Positions 16,801 through 26,880 of a DNA stretch of 64,000 nt are shown piece by piece. The DNA comes from a virus. Where the stretch lies: IMG/VR virus record IMGVR_UViG_3300010413_000039, positions 1 to 64,000 of that record. The stretch is one strand, 5' to 3'. The notes under the pieces are model-generated. The model was given only the letters and a program-made list of their open reading frames with translations. It ran no database searches and was not told where the DNA came from. How positions within the stretch are numbered: the first letter of the stretch is position 1; every line of letters begins with the position of its first letter. Both the position numbers and the translations under genes were made by a program.

Positions 16801-18749
16801 ATGTTAGAAATGCGATAGATGAGGCAGGTCGTACATTTGAATCATTCAAAGAAAGAATCGGGGAGGCTAAAGAGGCATTCCAAGGATTTTTGGATGGTTT
16901 CTCAGGAACTGATATGAAATCCCTAGAAGAGTTTGCTAACATTGACTGGACTACGGGAACAACAGCAGAAAATATAAAAGAACTATTAGATAGTAAACCA
17001 CTATATGAGTTTTATACACAACTATATAATATAGGGCAAACAGCAGGAGAGATAAAAGGAAAGATAGCAACATTTGCAAGTACGGTTTCTGTTTATTGGG
17101 AAAATCTTAAAACATTTTTTGGTGGTGTTAGTGCATTCTTTACAGAACTTAGCAAGCCAGAAAGTCCACACATGAGAAATATAGGACTTCGTGGAGAAGA
17201 ACTTGCTGGTGGTGGTGCTAGTCAGTTAGACAATATACAAAAATTTGTTGATACGGTTAAGAAAGTAATTGACATACCAGTTGATCTACTAAAGGGGATT
17301 TTCGAGAATATATTAGCCTATTTAACAGGTTTTTATAAAGGAATGGAGGGTACTGATTTCATTGCACTCTCTGGTGCAATAAAAAGATTTATTGACGTTC
17401 TTTCTGTAGATTCTGGTGAAGGTAGTTGGGCAGAGGCTGGTGGAAAATTAGTTAAAATTATATCATTTATTATAGGATTAACCGCTGGTAGTGGTATTAG
17501 AAGGGCTATTGGTGGTTTCTCAATGCTTATCGAACTTATAACGCAATTTATTGGGGCACTAAAAGGACAACCAGCAGACTGGTCTAACTTAACTAAGATG
17601 TGGGATGCATTTTGGTCACTATCACCGTCAGAAGAACAATTGGTCGGGTTCTTTAGTAAGGGAGAAGACGCTGGAACTTTTCTTGCAGACGGATTTAACG
17701 CAGGCGTTGAAGAAAATATTCAACCATTTACTCCCCCTATGGGTGGATATGATTTTACTGGTGCATATAGTGGTGGGACTGGTGGAGTTCCAGCAACTTT
17801 TTGGAGTGATATACTAATAGGAGATGGTGGAGACCTAGAGAAGGTTGGGAGTAGCGCACTTAGTATTGTACAAGAGGGTCTTGTAAGTACAGAGAAATCA
17901 TCAGTTCCTATAGCCGAGACATTATTTGGAGAACCAAAGAATGCTTTTGAGGAGTGGGCAACCAGCGCAATAGATGGGTTATTTGGATTTTTGGCTGAAC
18001 CGAAAGATGGTGTGGAAACAAGTCCTTTTATTACAGCCATGTTTGGTGATGCAGAAAATAACGCATCTACTGTCGGCCAAGATATTATGACTGGTATTGG
18101 TACTGGTATATCAACAAGTGATGCTGGAACTACAGCAATTAAAGATGCATCACAGCAGATAATTGATATGGCTAAAGAGAAATTTGGCATTAAATCTCCA
18201 TCAGAAGTATTTTCTGCTATGGGTATTGATTTGATGCTTGGTTTGGAAGAGGGTATTTTATCTAAAGTGGGTTCTGTATTTGCTAGTGCAAGTGGTGCTA
18301 TAAATACTGCTATCCAAGGGATGACAGCAAGCGGTAAAGGTGCTATGAGGCAGATGGGTATAGCACTTGGTTCTGGATTTGTTGAAGGTATCCGTACAAT
18401 ACTTCTTGCAATAGCAGGTAGAGCACCATCCCCATTTGCAGAATATTTGACACAACTTGCTAAGGGTTTGAGTATCAGTTCCCCATCAAAAGTTGCTGAG
18501 GAAATAGGTACATACTTTGGAGAAGGTTTTGTTCAGGGTGTTGCTGGTGTTATGGACGCTAATGCATTTGCATACGATGCGGCTAGTTTCTATGAAACAA
18601 ACAACGGAGTTATGAGTCCAACTATCATCATAGATAATCCGATTGTGTCTGATTCTGCAGATATTGATCTGATGGTAGAGAAAATAAAGGATGCTTTGGC
18701 GCACGATGTATATAAAGCAACAAAGTTTGGTGGGTATACGAGTTTCTAA
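13866..18749 (+). CDS. Tape measure protein
   Basis: At 1627 residues it is by far the largest tail gene and lies directly after the chaperones. N-terminal 200 residues are coiled coil with Ser/Thr/Gln-rich repeats (KKIETRIDSLNAKLETNQQK). Residues about 255-460 contain a TP901-type tape-measure core (SADSVAKSMGKIGNAFG, ASADEIVTSMLKWAQMA). Hydrophobic segments lie near 625-720 (LLAVGIALLIIVIGPLLFFF; LIPVGIVGGILLLMKFL). Long helices follow at 860-960. KSPSEVFSAMGIDLMLGLEEG and ISSPSKVAEEIGTYFGEGFV near the end are typical tape-measure repeats. It sets tail length and probably helps DNA cross the membrane. Confidence 0.9.
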   Translation: MAEQEIFRIEGDASDAIQALEQLASALENLPAIVQKISKSISSMGTSVDKSLKKIETRIDSLNAKLETNQQKFKETGASITSISRRANTLNTKMETQGKIYSDVHKSVGSVNTASKQLNTSLSNVSKSMEKVGSSAQASTSTASTGLKKVNTQAQAVASTLSAKPSTAGGASIGGTSVAGITKFSKSLSTLGTITTGVVAGFKVVGGAVQQAFKGAGSLIQGFGRGLMTIHNTTMTLVNSVRMLAQGITNAGRAMMFFVSLPLIGFLTKATTTAIDFEDALVRTGKTTNLWWGSGLDELKSGLRELAKYTSTSHTELAVMAEQVGQLGVRGVDNILNLVDLFNTMTITTDLSADSVAKSMGKIGNAFGYNLSSAGGVRNLTALATTINRLENETAASADEIVTSMLKWAQMASQMKISAAEAAGLSASMIALGMSEEESGTALKNASLYMAAKIDKLQSALRLQEKYNTIEKTRQQLDRDQVGVFLDLAEAAKEYGSNSEAMTTLIEIGNLRGGRALMAMATNVNFVRENLQRANSEWEHGNSLFEEYEKAMTSTKNQLGVLKNNISDVGITLGETLLPQINKLVSVLIPAVQEFNKWFESLDSKTKLLAVGIALLIIVIGPLLFFFGQIIHAVSLIAWGFGTLIGLVPKLIMGIGSLIMTIAGLGKFALLIPVGIVGGILLLMKFLGKTGADIAKVFTDIASKATQWGNNLARNFGQGFLAGAVKFIATAIATVARMIAGFFESHSPPKEGPLKGINKWGTALMETYLKGFELADFGILKDISGYIEKILTMGKEGMPLAESLGNLAKARVIISQVVDRFNKTGQIAYDLLDKMVKGTGKYGSKLKDLLVTQLQYKKVQQELANIENRRKEIDQEFRDSIKRISQAGDVGYKVSEIRKAKRARDDELRSLKMREEMLERQEEYLKEQVELQKAMLDALLDQEDIFQRIADIIKSLGESQGGGGDLGGVAFPDPDEMSDVRNAIDEAGRTFESFKERIGEAKEAFQGFLDGFSGTDMKSLEEFANIDWTTGTTAENIKELLDSKPLYEFYTQLYNIGQTAGEIKGKIATFASTVSVYWENLKTFFGGVSAFFTELSKPESPHMRNIGLRGEELAGGGASQLDNIQKFVDTVKKVIDIPVDLLKGIFENILAYLTGFYKGMEGTDFIALSGAIKRFIDVLSVDSGEGSWAEAGGKLVKIISFIIGLTAGSGIRRAIGGFSMLIELITQFIGALKGQPADWSNLTKMWDAFWSLSPSEEQLVGFFSKGEDAGTFLADGFNAGVEENIQPFTPPMGGYDFTGAYSGGTGGVPATFWSDILIGDGGDLEKVGSSALSIVQEGLVSTEKSSVPIAETLFGEPKNAFEEWATSAIDGLFGFLAEPKDGVETSPFITAMFGDAENNASTVGQDIMTGIGTGISTSDAGTTAIKDASQQIIDMAKEKFGIKSPSEVFSAMGIDLMLGLEEGILSKVGSVFASASGAINTAIQGMTASGKGAMRQMGIALGSGFVEGIRTILLAIAGRAPSPFAEYLTQLAKGLSISSPSKVAEEIGTYFGEGFVQGVAGVMDANAFAYDAASFYETNNGVMSPTIIIDNPIVSDSADIDLMVEKIKDALAHDVYKATKFGGYTSF

Positions 18750-18761
18750 TTTGGAGATAAC

Positions 18762-20252
18762 ATGGCATTATTTACATTATCACTAACAAATAACAGCGAG
18801 ACTATTGATTTCTTAGACAGCACTACTTTCAAAGTAATGGATGGTGGGTTTGATATAGGCACTCCATCAAATAAGAGAACACTAGCACCTATTCGTGAAG
18901 GTTTTTACATACCACTTAATTCACCAGCGTCTTATAGAGAATCAACTATAAAATTCTCTATTCACGGTACAACAAGATCAAACTGTATTTCATCGTTACA
19001 GAAATTACAGAGGATAATAAATAGTATTCATAGACGTGAGTTCATAGAGCAGGGTAGAAGAGGTCAGTTATCGTATGCATGGTCTGGTGCAACAAATGTA
19101 ACCTATTTCGAGGTGTTTGGTGCAGATTTTATTGAACAGCCAGATGACATTCTATCTGTGGAAAAGATACATAGGAACATAGGAGGTGATTATGTAATAC
19201 CTGATTTGAAAATAAAACTATATCTGAGTGCTGTTGGATACGGTCTTTCAATATACTCTGCAGTAACAAATGAGTTACAGCTATCAACAGCCTATGAATC
19301 AGCAAAGACAGGTGGTGTTGGGATAGAGAATGCTGGTAATGATACGGGTAACAGTAATTGGGTGCAAATAGCAAGTACACAAGTTCCTGGTTCAAGTCCT
19401 TACATTATTAAATTATACCTACAAAGTGGATCAACTTACTCTTTATGGAATACCATGTACATTACCCATCAAATTGGGGATACATCAAAACTAACAATCT
19501 TTGATGTTCAAGATGGTACAGACTTAATTGGTGGTATAGGCTCACTTGTAACGGATGACTATGCAAACTATAATTCAGCCAAGACAACAAGAAAATATTT
19601 CCAGATACCGATAGATGGGGATGATGGATTTTATTCACAAGAAATTGTGTTTGGTTGGGACTTACCAAATCAGATAGGTACATTTCTTGCATTACTTCAC
19701 TCAACTTCTCAAAAATTTAGCACCAGTGTTGCTTATAGATTTGCTTTAGGGTATTCAAGTTATTGGGATCATGTTATTAATTACGATTGGATTTCATCAG
19801 CAAATTACTATATGTTGCCTCTAGGGATAGTTACTCTACCGCCTGGCGACAAAGATATTTATCAGGCAGGGAATATAGAATCATTAAAGATGGGATTTGG
19901 TTTGAATGGTAGCCCAAACGGGGGTGTTGGTTATAACACATACGTTGATTATCTAGAACTCATGCCAGCTAACAATGGGGTAAGAATACTAACAAATAAA
20001 ACACAGGTAGGAAGTACAAATACTGGTATATTTATTGATGATTATTGGCAGGGACTGGCATATTATTTGCGTACTGGTGGGTATGTATCAAACATTGTCC
20101 CTCTCATGTCACCAATATTCCTAGAACCAGCAACTACACAGAGATTATATTTCCATAGTTGTGGTTATGAGAATCATGGGACAGTTGAGAGAGGGAGGGA
20201 ATTTACTGTAAAATTGTATGCTGTCCCAACTTATGAGACTTTAGCGGAATAA
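18762..20252 (+). CDS. Distal tail (Dit-like) protein with large C-terminal extension
   Basis: The N-terminal about 150 residues resemble the Dit hub domain (DSTTFKVMDGGFDIGTPS, REGFYIPLNSPASYRESTIKFSIHGTTR). Residues about 180-480 are an extra beta-rich module that may bind host glycan. It lies first after the tape measure, the usual Dit position. RBS TTGGAGATAAC. Call from layout and N-terminal style. Confidence 0.6.
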   Translation: MALFTLSLTNNSETIDFLDSTTFKVMDGGFDIGTPSNKRTLAPIREGFYIPLNSPASYRESTIKFSIHGTTRSNCISSLQKLQRIINSIHRREFIEQGRRGQLSYAWSGATNVTYFEVFGADFIEQPDDILSVEKIHRNIGGDYVIPDLKIKLYLSAVGYGLSIYSAVTNELQLSTAYESAKTGGVGIENAGNDTGNSNWVQIASTQVPGSSPYIIKLYLQSGSTYSLWNTMYITHQIGDTSKLTIFDVQDGTDLIGGIGSLVTDDYANYNSAKTTRKYFQIPIDGDDGFYSQEIVFGWDLPNQIGTFLALLHSTSQKFSTSVAYRFALGYSSYWDHVINYDWISSANYYMLPLGIVTLPPGDKDIYQAGNIESLKMGFGLNGSPNGGVGYNTYVDYLELMPANNGVRILTNKTQVGSTNTGIFIDDYWQGLAYYLRTGGYVSNIVPLMSPIFLEPATTQRLYFHSCGYENHGTVERGREFTVKLYAVPTYETLAE

Positions 20253-20256
20253 CATT

Positions 20257-21939
20257 ATGAAATTTTATGCTCTCATTTATGATGATATAACAGAGAAGGT
20301 TTCTACTGGATCACATGATGTCTCAGATACCGTTAGTTTTTCAACTAAAGTACACGGTGGTTATTCAGCATGTAGCTTTGATATATACGGTTCTGCATCA
20401 GACAGACTTGAGATGTTTAGTTCTTATTTAGGTAAATCGGTTGTTGTTGTTGACATGTTTGGTTTCAGGTGTTTTGAGGGAAGGATCACAAGCCTGTCAA
20501 ATCAGAAAGGATTATTGGCAACTGAATGCTCTGGATATTATGAAGATGGGGCTAATGTGTTTGATGACCTTATCTATCTTGCTGATCCTGCAAAAACAAA
20601 CTATATAAATAATCCTAGTTTCGAGAATAACGTAACCGATTCATGGACACATAATGGGGAGGGAACTGTTGCACAGGATTCATCACAGGCATTCTACGGA
20701 TATGATAGCTTAAAAGCTACACAACCATCAAGTTCTGGTGATGAATTAGAGTTTTATACCACAATAAATACGACAGGAACTTCATTTACATTCTCTTTAT
20801 ATGCCAAAAATGGCAACATAGAGACAACGCCTCAGATATATATCATTCAAAAAGATGGAACTGGTGGAGGTGGTAGTGAATTAAAGTCGTCTTCAAAGAG
20901 TTTATCTGCTATGTCTGATTCACAGTGGATAAGATACTCTGTATACATAGAACAATCTGAAACTGGTATTCAAAGTGTCATATTAAAACTTACAGTAAAA
21001 GGTGACAGTAAGCAGGGGTATTTCTACGTGGATGCTGTGCAGTTTGAGGGAGAAGATATAAGCTCTTACCTAGATGGCGATCTTGGTGATGGGTATGATT
21101 GGACTGGAACTGCACATAACAGCCCAAGTACACGTGAAAATATGTATCCCTATGCCAGAGATATTATTCAGGATGCTTGTGATCTAGTACCCTCTTGGGG
21201 AAAACCAGTATACTCTGGAAACTTTGATTCAAGAATAGATGTAGATATGGACTTTTCTCAGGTAAAAGTATCGGATGCTGTGGTTGATACATTGAAGTTT
21301 GGTTTTAGTAATACTTACTTTCTTCCAGCATACCTTGTAATATATACAACAAGAATTCCACAGATCGTAGTTGAGCAAACATCAGTCAACCCTGATTGGT
21401 ATCTCGATGTTAAATTATTGACAAATGATTCTATTGGTATGGAAGTCTCACTTAACGATGTGTTTAATAGAGTATTCGCTGTATATGATAATGCCAATGA
21501 TGGTATAAGTGTTACAGAACCTGCCAATAACTATGCATCACAGGTAAGATACGGGGTAAGAGAGGGTTTGATAGATAATGGCGATACGCCAGGCGGTCTT
21601 GCATTAGCGGAAGATTTGAGAGATACAGCACTCGAAAAGTATAAAAATCCTAGACGTGTTGTATCTATAACACTTGGTGGTTATGTTAGGAACGGGTCTG
21701 GTTCTAGGGACTATGTGTACAAAATACGTGCTGGACAAAATGCTGTCTTATCTGATCTTGATTTATTTAGTTCTCAGGCAAATTATCTTAGTTCTGAATC
21801 GAGCGTACCTTTGAACGGGTTTATATTTTCTACAGACTATGATGTTAAAAATAATACAATTAAGATAGATATAGGTACAGATGATCTTTCGTTTGAAGTG
21901 TTAATGAGCAGGTTAGGTTTGAGTGGGGGATTGAAATAA
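20257..21939 (+). CDS. Tail-tip hub (Tal/gp27-like) protein with inserted carbohydrate-binding-like module
   Basis: The 560-residue protein starts with a hub-like beta domain (MKFYALIYDDITEKVSTG, GKSVVVVDMFGFRCFEGRI). Residues about 120-280 read as a CBM4/9-like jelly roll (INNPSFENNVTDSWTHNGEG ... YFYVDAVQFEGED), and the C-terminus resumes hub-like sequence. It would form the tail-tip ring below Dit and contact cell-surface glycans. It overlaps the fibre gene by one base (TAATG). Confidence 0.6.
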   Translation: MKFYALIYDDITEKVSTGSHDVSDTVSFSTKVHGGYSACSFDIYGSASDRLEMFSSYLGKSVVVVDMFGFRCFEGRITSLSNQKGLLATECSGYYEDGANVFDDLIYLADPAKTNYINNPSFENNVTDSWTHNGEGTVAQDSSQAFYGYDSLKATQPSSSGDELEFYTTINTTGTSFTFSLYAKNGNIETTPQIYIIQKDGTGGGGSELKSSSKSLSAMSDSQWIRYSVYIEQSETGIQSVILKLTVKGDSKQGYFYVDAVQFEGEDISSYLDGDLGDGYDWTGTAHNSPSTRENMYPYARDIIQDACDLVPSWGKPVYSGNFDSRIDVDMDFSQVKVSDAVVDTLKFGFSNTYFLPAYLVIYTTRIPQIVVEQTSVNPDWYLDVKLLTNDSIGMEVSLNDVFNRVFAVYDNANDGISVTEPANNYASQVRYGVREGLIDNGDTPGGLALAEDLRDTALEKYKNPRRVVSITLGGYVRNGSGSRDYVYKIRAGQNAVLSDLDLFSSQANYLSSESSVPLNGFIFSTDYDVKNNTIKIDIGTDDLSFEVLMSRLGLSGGLK

Positions 21940-24900
21940 TGAATATCAATAAGCAGGTTGTTGACCAACTTAGCAGGTGGTTTGTCAGGAGAGACAAAGA
22001 TACCACTTTTGGTGGGCATTTACTTCCTAGTGCAGAGAGTACCTATAATATAGGATCGTCTGATAGGAGAGTAAATGTTTTATATGCAAGGGCTGTTGTT
22101 GCTGATAATCTAGGTACAACGGAAGGCGGTGGTATAGGTAATGCAGATACAGTTGATGGGTATGATGCATCATCAACACCTACCGCAAGTACGCTGTTAC
22201 CCCTAGATGGTTCTGCTCAGTTTCCAACATCTGTATACCCTAATGCTCTGCTTGTTGATGGTTCTAGGGCACTGACTGGAAACCTATCTGTAAATGCTGG
22301 TATAACAATAGATGGCGTTGATATAGGTGCACATGCAAGTAATGCAGATGCCCACCACAGCAGATCACACGGTATTACAAGCTCATCAGACCATACTGTA
22401 ACAGGGTCTACACAGCAACTTGTTGGATTAACTGGCACTAATACTTTAGGTTTGTTGACACCATCAAGCAGTCCTGGCGCATCTTCTCAAATATTAAAGA
22501 GTGATACGGATGGTAGACTTCGTTTAGAGGAGTTGGGTCTTGGAAATTCTCCAAGCGCATACTATAAACTATATGCTGTACAATCAAAAACATCACCTGG
22601 GGTAGGAGTTGGTGGTATATATAGTCAAGCGGTTATATCAGACGTTGCTACATATTATGGAAGTGGTTTATTTCTTTTAGAACAAGCTCAAACAGCGTCT
22701 AATAACAGTTTGACGATGACTAACCTGCTTGCACGTTATGTACACAATACGACATATAACCATACTGGTGCTATTTATAATCTCGTAAGTGAAACATACT
22801 CGTATAGTACAGGAGATATAAGTAATGTATATGATATAGTTGCTGGTGCTGGATATGATCAGTATAGCAGTACGATTTTAGGTAATAGGTTTGGTGTTCT
22901 TGTACAAGATTCAAGTTTCTCTATATCTGGTGCTCAATATGGTTTATATGTTAGCTCATTAACAAAAGGTGTCGATAACTATGCGATACTAACAAATAAC
23001 GGATATGTTAAATTTGGGGATAATGTTGCTATTGTTGGTAGCCCATCAGAATACACAGGTTTATATATTGTTAGGGAGGGGTCTGGTGCTAGTGCTGTAC
23101 ATGTTTACGGTGAGCATATATTTGCATACTCTACAGATCATCAAGATGCATATAGTCTAACAGCATTATATGCACAGGCATATTTTCAAGACACATCAAG
23201 CTCAAGTGTTGGTCTTGTTGGTGGCGAAATATCAGTATTCCATAGTACGGGGTCTACTTTAACAAGTGCAATAGGAGTTCAAACTAATGCATACTTGTAT
23301 TCAAGTGGAGAGATTAGCAATTGGTATGGTTTCTTTGTTGGTGGATCATTCCTACCAAGTGGGGGTTCTGTAGAATACAGGCGTGGTTTATTTGTAGCAC
23401 AACCAGCAACTGGTGTAGTTAATAATTACGCTATTCAAATAGAAGACCAGAGAAATGCAAGCGGTTTTACTTATGCAATATATTCTGGTGGTGGTGATAT
23501 TCACTTTGCATACGGTGACATGACTTTAAATGATATAGACATTGAAACATCTAATTATGTATCACAGACTACTGGATGGGCAATCGGGTATGATGGTTCT
23601 GCAGACTTTAGAAGTCTATATTCAGATGAAATAGTGACAAAAGCATTCATTGCAGAGGTATACGAATCTCTTGTTGGTGCTATTATTGTAACAAAATCAC
23701 GTGCTAAATTATCAAGATCATTTACCGTACCATTTGGTACTGAGATAGTAGGTATTTCTAGCAGTCTTACAGGAGTAAGCATAGTTGCTGTTGATACAGG
23801 CTCTGAGTATTTTTCTATATCTGGTGATCATACATCAGAAATAGCGGTTGGGGATAAGTTCACAGTAGCAGGATCAACTGGAAATGACGGTATTTGGACG
23901 GTAGCATCTACATCTTATGTTGATCCAAATACAAGAATATTTGTTTCTGGTGATATAACAGATGCAACAGTCGATGGGACTATATCTTTCCACCACTATT
24001 TCAGCATAGATGGAAACCATACTGCTAAGTTTAGCGTGTCTGATACAATTTACATAAACTACTCTACTGGTAATGATGGATCATATACTGTCGAAAGCAC
24101 ATACTATGATTCTGGAAATGATGAAACTGATATTTACCCAACAACAGCCATACCAGTATTGACTGTAGATGGTAATCTAGGTAAAGGAAGTACAATTTAT
24201 CTGCAGGACTTGGAAGGATTAGAGGGTACACAGGTATTTTCTGCTAATGACTTTGTTGAGTTACGTGTAATTGATACATCAGGTGGCGGTCTTATCATGG
24301 TAAATGCTTGGGGGTCTGTAAGTAATTATACAGACTTGACTGGTGGTGAGCAATCATGGTTATTTGAGGCTGTTTACTCTGAATCTGGTTATGGTCTTAC
24401 AGTAAATAGCGGAAGTCTTGTATTGGATTATGGTCAACCAAGTTCTGGAAGTAGGGGTGTTGTAGAAATAACTGTTCTTGATTCTGCAGGATCGCCTTAT
24501 TCTCAGGTAAAAACGTGGGAAACAAATCCATACAACCCTGCTAACTGGACAACACATTTGAGAGAGGGTAATCTTGATGGTATCTCTGGTATTGATCTAG
24601 AGTATGGTTTGTGGGCAGGTCAGGGTACAGGTGCTACTGATACGTGGATACTTCTATCAGACCAGAGTGCAGAAATTCACAACATGCCACTAAAAATAAA
24701 TGATGGGTCTAACAACACTATCTTATTAGAACCATCAACGCCTTATTTTAGCATAGGTTCTACAGCACCTACATCATATAGCAGTGGTTCTGGTATATGG
24801 ATGGGTAAAGATAGTGGTGCGTTCAAGTTCCGTGTTGGAAACCCATCAGGAATAAGGTTTGCTTGGGATGGCACTGATGTTTATGTTGGTGGGTCTGCAG

Positions 24901-26309
24901 AGTATGTTAAGGTTTCATCATCTGGTCTTAGCTTATATGGTAACAGCACAGAAGTAATAAAATTAGATACCTCTGGAAATGCTATATTTGGTCAGGTTGC
25001 AACGGATCAAGGAAATATGTACTGGAATGTAACAACTAAACAACTTCAGTTTAGAGGAGACACGTCTGGTACTGTAGTAAAAGCATATATTGATACAGAC
25101 GGTAGTCTATCAGTTGGAGAAGGGACATTAAAATTTGATCATCTAGGAGAAACCATAACTACCCCTGGTAGAGTGTTTGAGGGGTTAGTTACTGAGATAG
25201 ATTCTGATCCAATCGGCGGTATCTATATGGATTATAATTCAGATGCTGTTGATGGTGATGTTGTTAGTAGGTTCTGGTTTGATCGTGGCGAGTATGGTAC
25301 TGAACAAATAACAAATGGCACATTTGAATCTGGTCTTACAGGATGGACATTCACAGAGACAGGAGATACGTCTTATACACAATCCAGTGTTTCTAAGGTT
25401 GGTGATTATTCTATGTATCTCACAGCATCATATGATCTTGGTATATCGGACATTGTTGCTAAATCAAACTCTATCACAGCAACTACTGGTGATAGGTTCA
25501 TAATAACTTTTTACTACAGAACATCACTTACTGGAACATCACTTGATCATGGTACAATATCTGTATATTCTTATGGTGCTGGTGTATCTGGTGTTATAAA
25601 TTATCTTCCTATACAGCCTACAGGAAGATGGAGGTATGTTCATGTAGTAACCCCACCATGCCCATCAGGAACAACATCTGCAGAACTTCGTCTGAGGGTA
25701 GCAAGTGGTTATTCTGGAACTGTAGGAATTTACTTTGATCAGGTCTCAGTAAAAAAGATAACATACTATTCATCTATTCTTTTGGATCAAACATCTATTG
25801 AGATGTACAACGATGTTGGTATAAATTATGGTGATTTCTATGTAAGAAATGGCGGTCTTTCTGTTGGAAGTTCTACAGCACCTGATGAAGGGAGTGTTCT
25901 TTACACTGGAAACCTTGTGAGTATGCCTGCTGGTTTTGGTGGGACTGAGTATGACGTATACGCCTACTATGCACTAACAACGAAATCCGTACATACTTCT
26001 TGGGATGGTGACAGTAAGTCTACGGGAGAATCTACAGTAAGCCTGACATCAACATGGACAATTACAGTTCCATCATATGCTAAGGCTATTCAAATAAGAA
26101 TGAGAGTAGAAAGTGCGACTGCTGGTGCTAGTGTTTCTGTAGGAAATAGTACAGATAAGTATCAAATGACGTTGTTTGCACCTGCATCAAGTACAAGTGT
26201 TCCATCTGGTGGTAACGGTATTATCACCCTAGATAATACAAATATATATGTAAATGTAGCGGGTGCAACATGTAATGTCTATATATGGATATTGGGATGG
26301 TTTATCTAA
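21939..26309 (+). CDS. Giant tail fibre / receptor-binding protein (1456 aa)
   Basis: The N-terminus contains a typical phage fibre head (GGHLLPSAESTYNIGSSDRRVNVLYARAVVADN) followed by GNADTVDGYDASSTP, a common trimeric-fibre motif. The long middle is Ser/Gly/Tyr/Thr-rich beta repeat. A CBM4/9-like module occurs near 1120-1280 (ITNGTFESGLTGWTFTETGD ... IYFDQVSVKKI). The C-terminus (ATCNVYIWILGWFI) is compact and hydrophobic, as in fibre tips. It probably recognises the host surface. Confidence 0.75.
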   Translation: MNINKQVVDQLSRWFVRRDKDTTFGGHLLPSAESTYNIGSSDRRVNVLYARAVVADNLGTTEGGGIGNADTVDGYDASSTPTASTLLPLDGSAQFPTSVYPNALLVDGSRALTGNLSVNAGITIDGVDIGAHASNADAHHSRSHGITSSSDHTVTGSTQQLVGLTGTNTLGLLTPSSSPGASSQILKSDTDGRLRLEELGLGNSPSAYYKLYAVQSKTSPGVGVGGIYSQAVISDVATYYGSGLFLLEQAQTASNNSLTMTNLLARYVHNTTYNHTGAIYNLVSETYSYSTGDISNVYDIVAGAGYDQYSSTILGNRFGVLVQDSSFSISGAQYGLYVSSLTKGVDNYAILTNNGYVKFGDNVAIVGSPSEYTGLYIVREGSGASAVHVYGEHIFAYSTDHQDAYSLTALYAQAYFQDTSSSSVGLVGGEISVFHSTGSTLTSAIGVQTNAYLYSSGEISNWYGFFVGGSFLPSGGSVEYRRGLFVAQPATGVVNNYAIQIEDQRNASGFTYAIYSGGGDIHFAYGDMTLNDIDIETSNYVSQTTGWAIGYDGSADFRSLYSDEIVTKAFIAEVYESLVGAIIVTKSRAKLSRSFTVPFGTEIVGISSSLTGVSIVAVDTGSEYFSISGDHTSEIAVGDKFTVAGSTGNDGIWTVASTSYVDPNTRIFVSGDITDATVDGTISFHHYFSIDGNHTAKFSVSDTIYINYSTGNDGSYTVESTYYDSGNDETDIYPTTAIPVLTVDGNLGKGSTIYLQDLEGLEGTQVFSANDFVELRVIDTSGGGLIMVNAWGSVSNYTDLTGGEQSWLFEAVYSESGYGLTVNSGSLVLDYGQPSSGSRGVVEITVLDSAGSPYSQVKTWETNPYNPANWTTHLREGNLDGISGIDLEYGLWAGQGTGATDTWILLSDQSAEIHNMPLKINDGSNNTILLEPSTPYFSIGSTAPTSYSSGSGIWMGKDSGAFKFRVGNPSGIRFAWDGTDVYVGGSAEYVKVSSSGLSLYGNSTEVIKLDTSGNAIFGQVATDQGNMYWNVTTKQLQFRGDTSGTVVKAYIDTDGSLSVGEGTLKFDHLGETITTPGRVFEGLVTEIDSDPIGGIYMDYNSDAVDGDVVSRFWFDRGEYGTEQITNGTFESGLTGWTFTETGDTSYTQSSVSKVGDYSMYLTASYDLGISDIVAKSNSITATTGDRFIITFYYRTSLTGTSLDHGTISVYSYGAGVSGVINYLPIQPTGRWRYVHVVTPPCPSGTTSAELRLRVASGYSGTVGIYFDQVSVKKITYYSSILLDQTSIEMYNDVGINYGDFYVRNGGLSVGSSTAPDEGSVLYTGNLVSMPAGFGGTEYDVYAYYALTTKSVHTSWDGDSKSTGESTVSLTSTWTITVPSYAKAIQIRMRVESATAGASVSVGNSTDKYQMTLFAPASSTSVPSGGNGIITLDNTNIYVNVAGATCNVYIWILGWFI

Positions 26310-26321
26310 TGGAGTTTTGTG

Positions 26322-26846
26322 ATGAGAAAAATTTTATATGTGACTGTGTTCTTTCTGTGTTTTTTCTTGGTATCCCTATCACCTAATACAGGTGCTGAAA
26401 AAACATACCTGCCTTTGATCCACAATAAAGTTCCTCTGTCATTTGTTCCAGCACGTGTTGTTGGTAAACTTGTTGATGCTGATGGAAACCCAAAGGCTAA
26501 TACTATAGTGAGATTGGCTGAGGTTTGGTGTACTAATTATGATCTAAAATATAATTGTGCTGTACTTCTTGATCTGGCAAATGATCCTGCAGACTGCACC
26601 AATCAGAACGGTGAATACGAACTTTCAATTGATGCGTGGTATTTAGAGAATGTTAAGGGCTGGTTATTTCTTTCAGGTGATGTAATAAATGGTGATTATC
26701 AGCTACACTATTCATCATATGATGATATTATAGAAGTATATTCTGGTCAGATACATGACATGGGTAATGTTATCACTATTGTTAATAATGAAACATGCAA
26801 TATACGTGAGCAGTTGGACATTGACAAAATCATAAAAGTGTGGTAA
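26322..26846 (+). CDS. Secreted protein with Chloroflexota-style YLPL motif (174 aa)
   Basis: Signal peptide (MRKILYVTVFFLCFFLVSL), then EKTYLPLIHNK, then a regulatory-like beta domain (ARVVGKLVDADGNPKANTIVRLAEVW ... TNQNGEYELSIDAWYLENVKGWLF) resembling carboxypeptidase-regulatory folds of exported proteins. Four to five cysteines may form disulphides outside the cell. ATG 26322 is chosen over a GTG one codon upstream because GGAG is well spaced. A strong promoter for the next gene overlaps its last codons, and its TAA stop lies in that -10. Confidence 0.65.
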   Translation: MRKILYVTVFFLCFFLVSLSPNTGAEKTYLPLIHNKVPLSFVPARVVGKLVDADGNPKANTIVRLAEVWCTNYDLKYNCAVLLDLANDPADCTNQNGEYELSIDAWYLENVKGWLFLSGDVINGDYQLHYSSYDDIIEVYSGQIHDMGNVITIVNNETCNIREQLDIDKIIKVW

Positions 26847-26849
26847 AAT
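26821..26849 (+). promoter_or_regulatory. Promoter (TTGACA-N17-TAAAAT) embedded in a gene end
   Basis: TTGACA at 26821-26826 and TAAAAT at 26844-26849, 17 bases apart, with the extended context TGTGG. It overlaps the end of the upstream secreted-protein gene and would drive the lysis-region genes from 26881. Confidence 0.75.
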
Positions 26850-26880
26850 AGATAGGTTAATTTATTTTGTGGAGGGTGTT

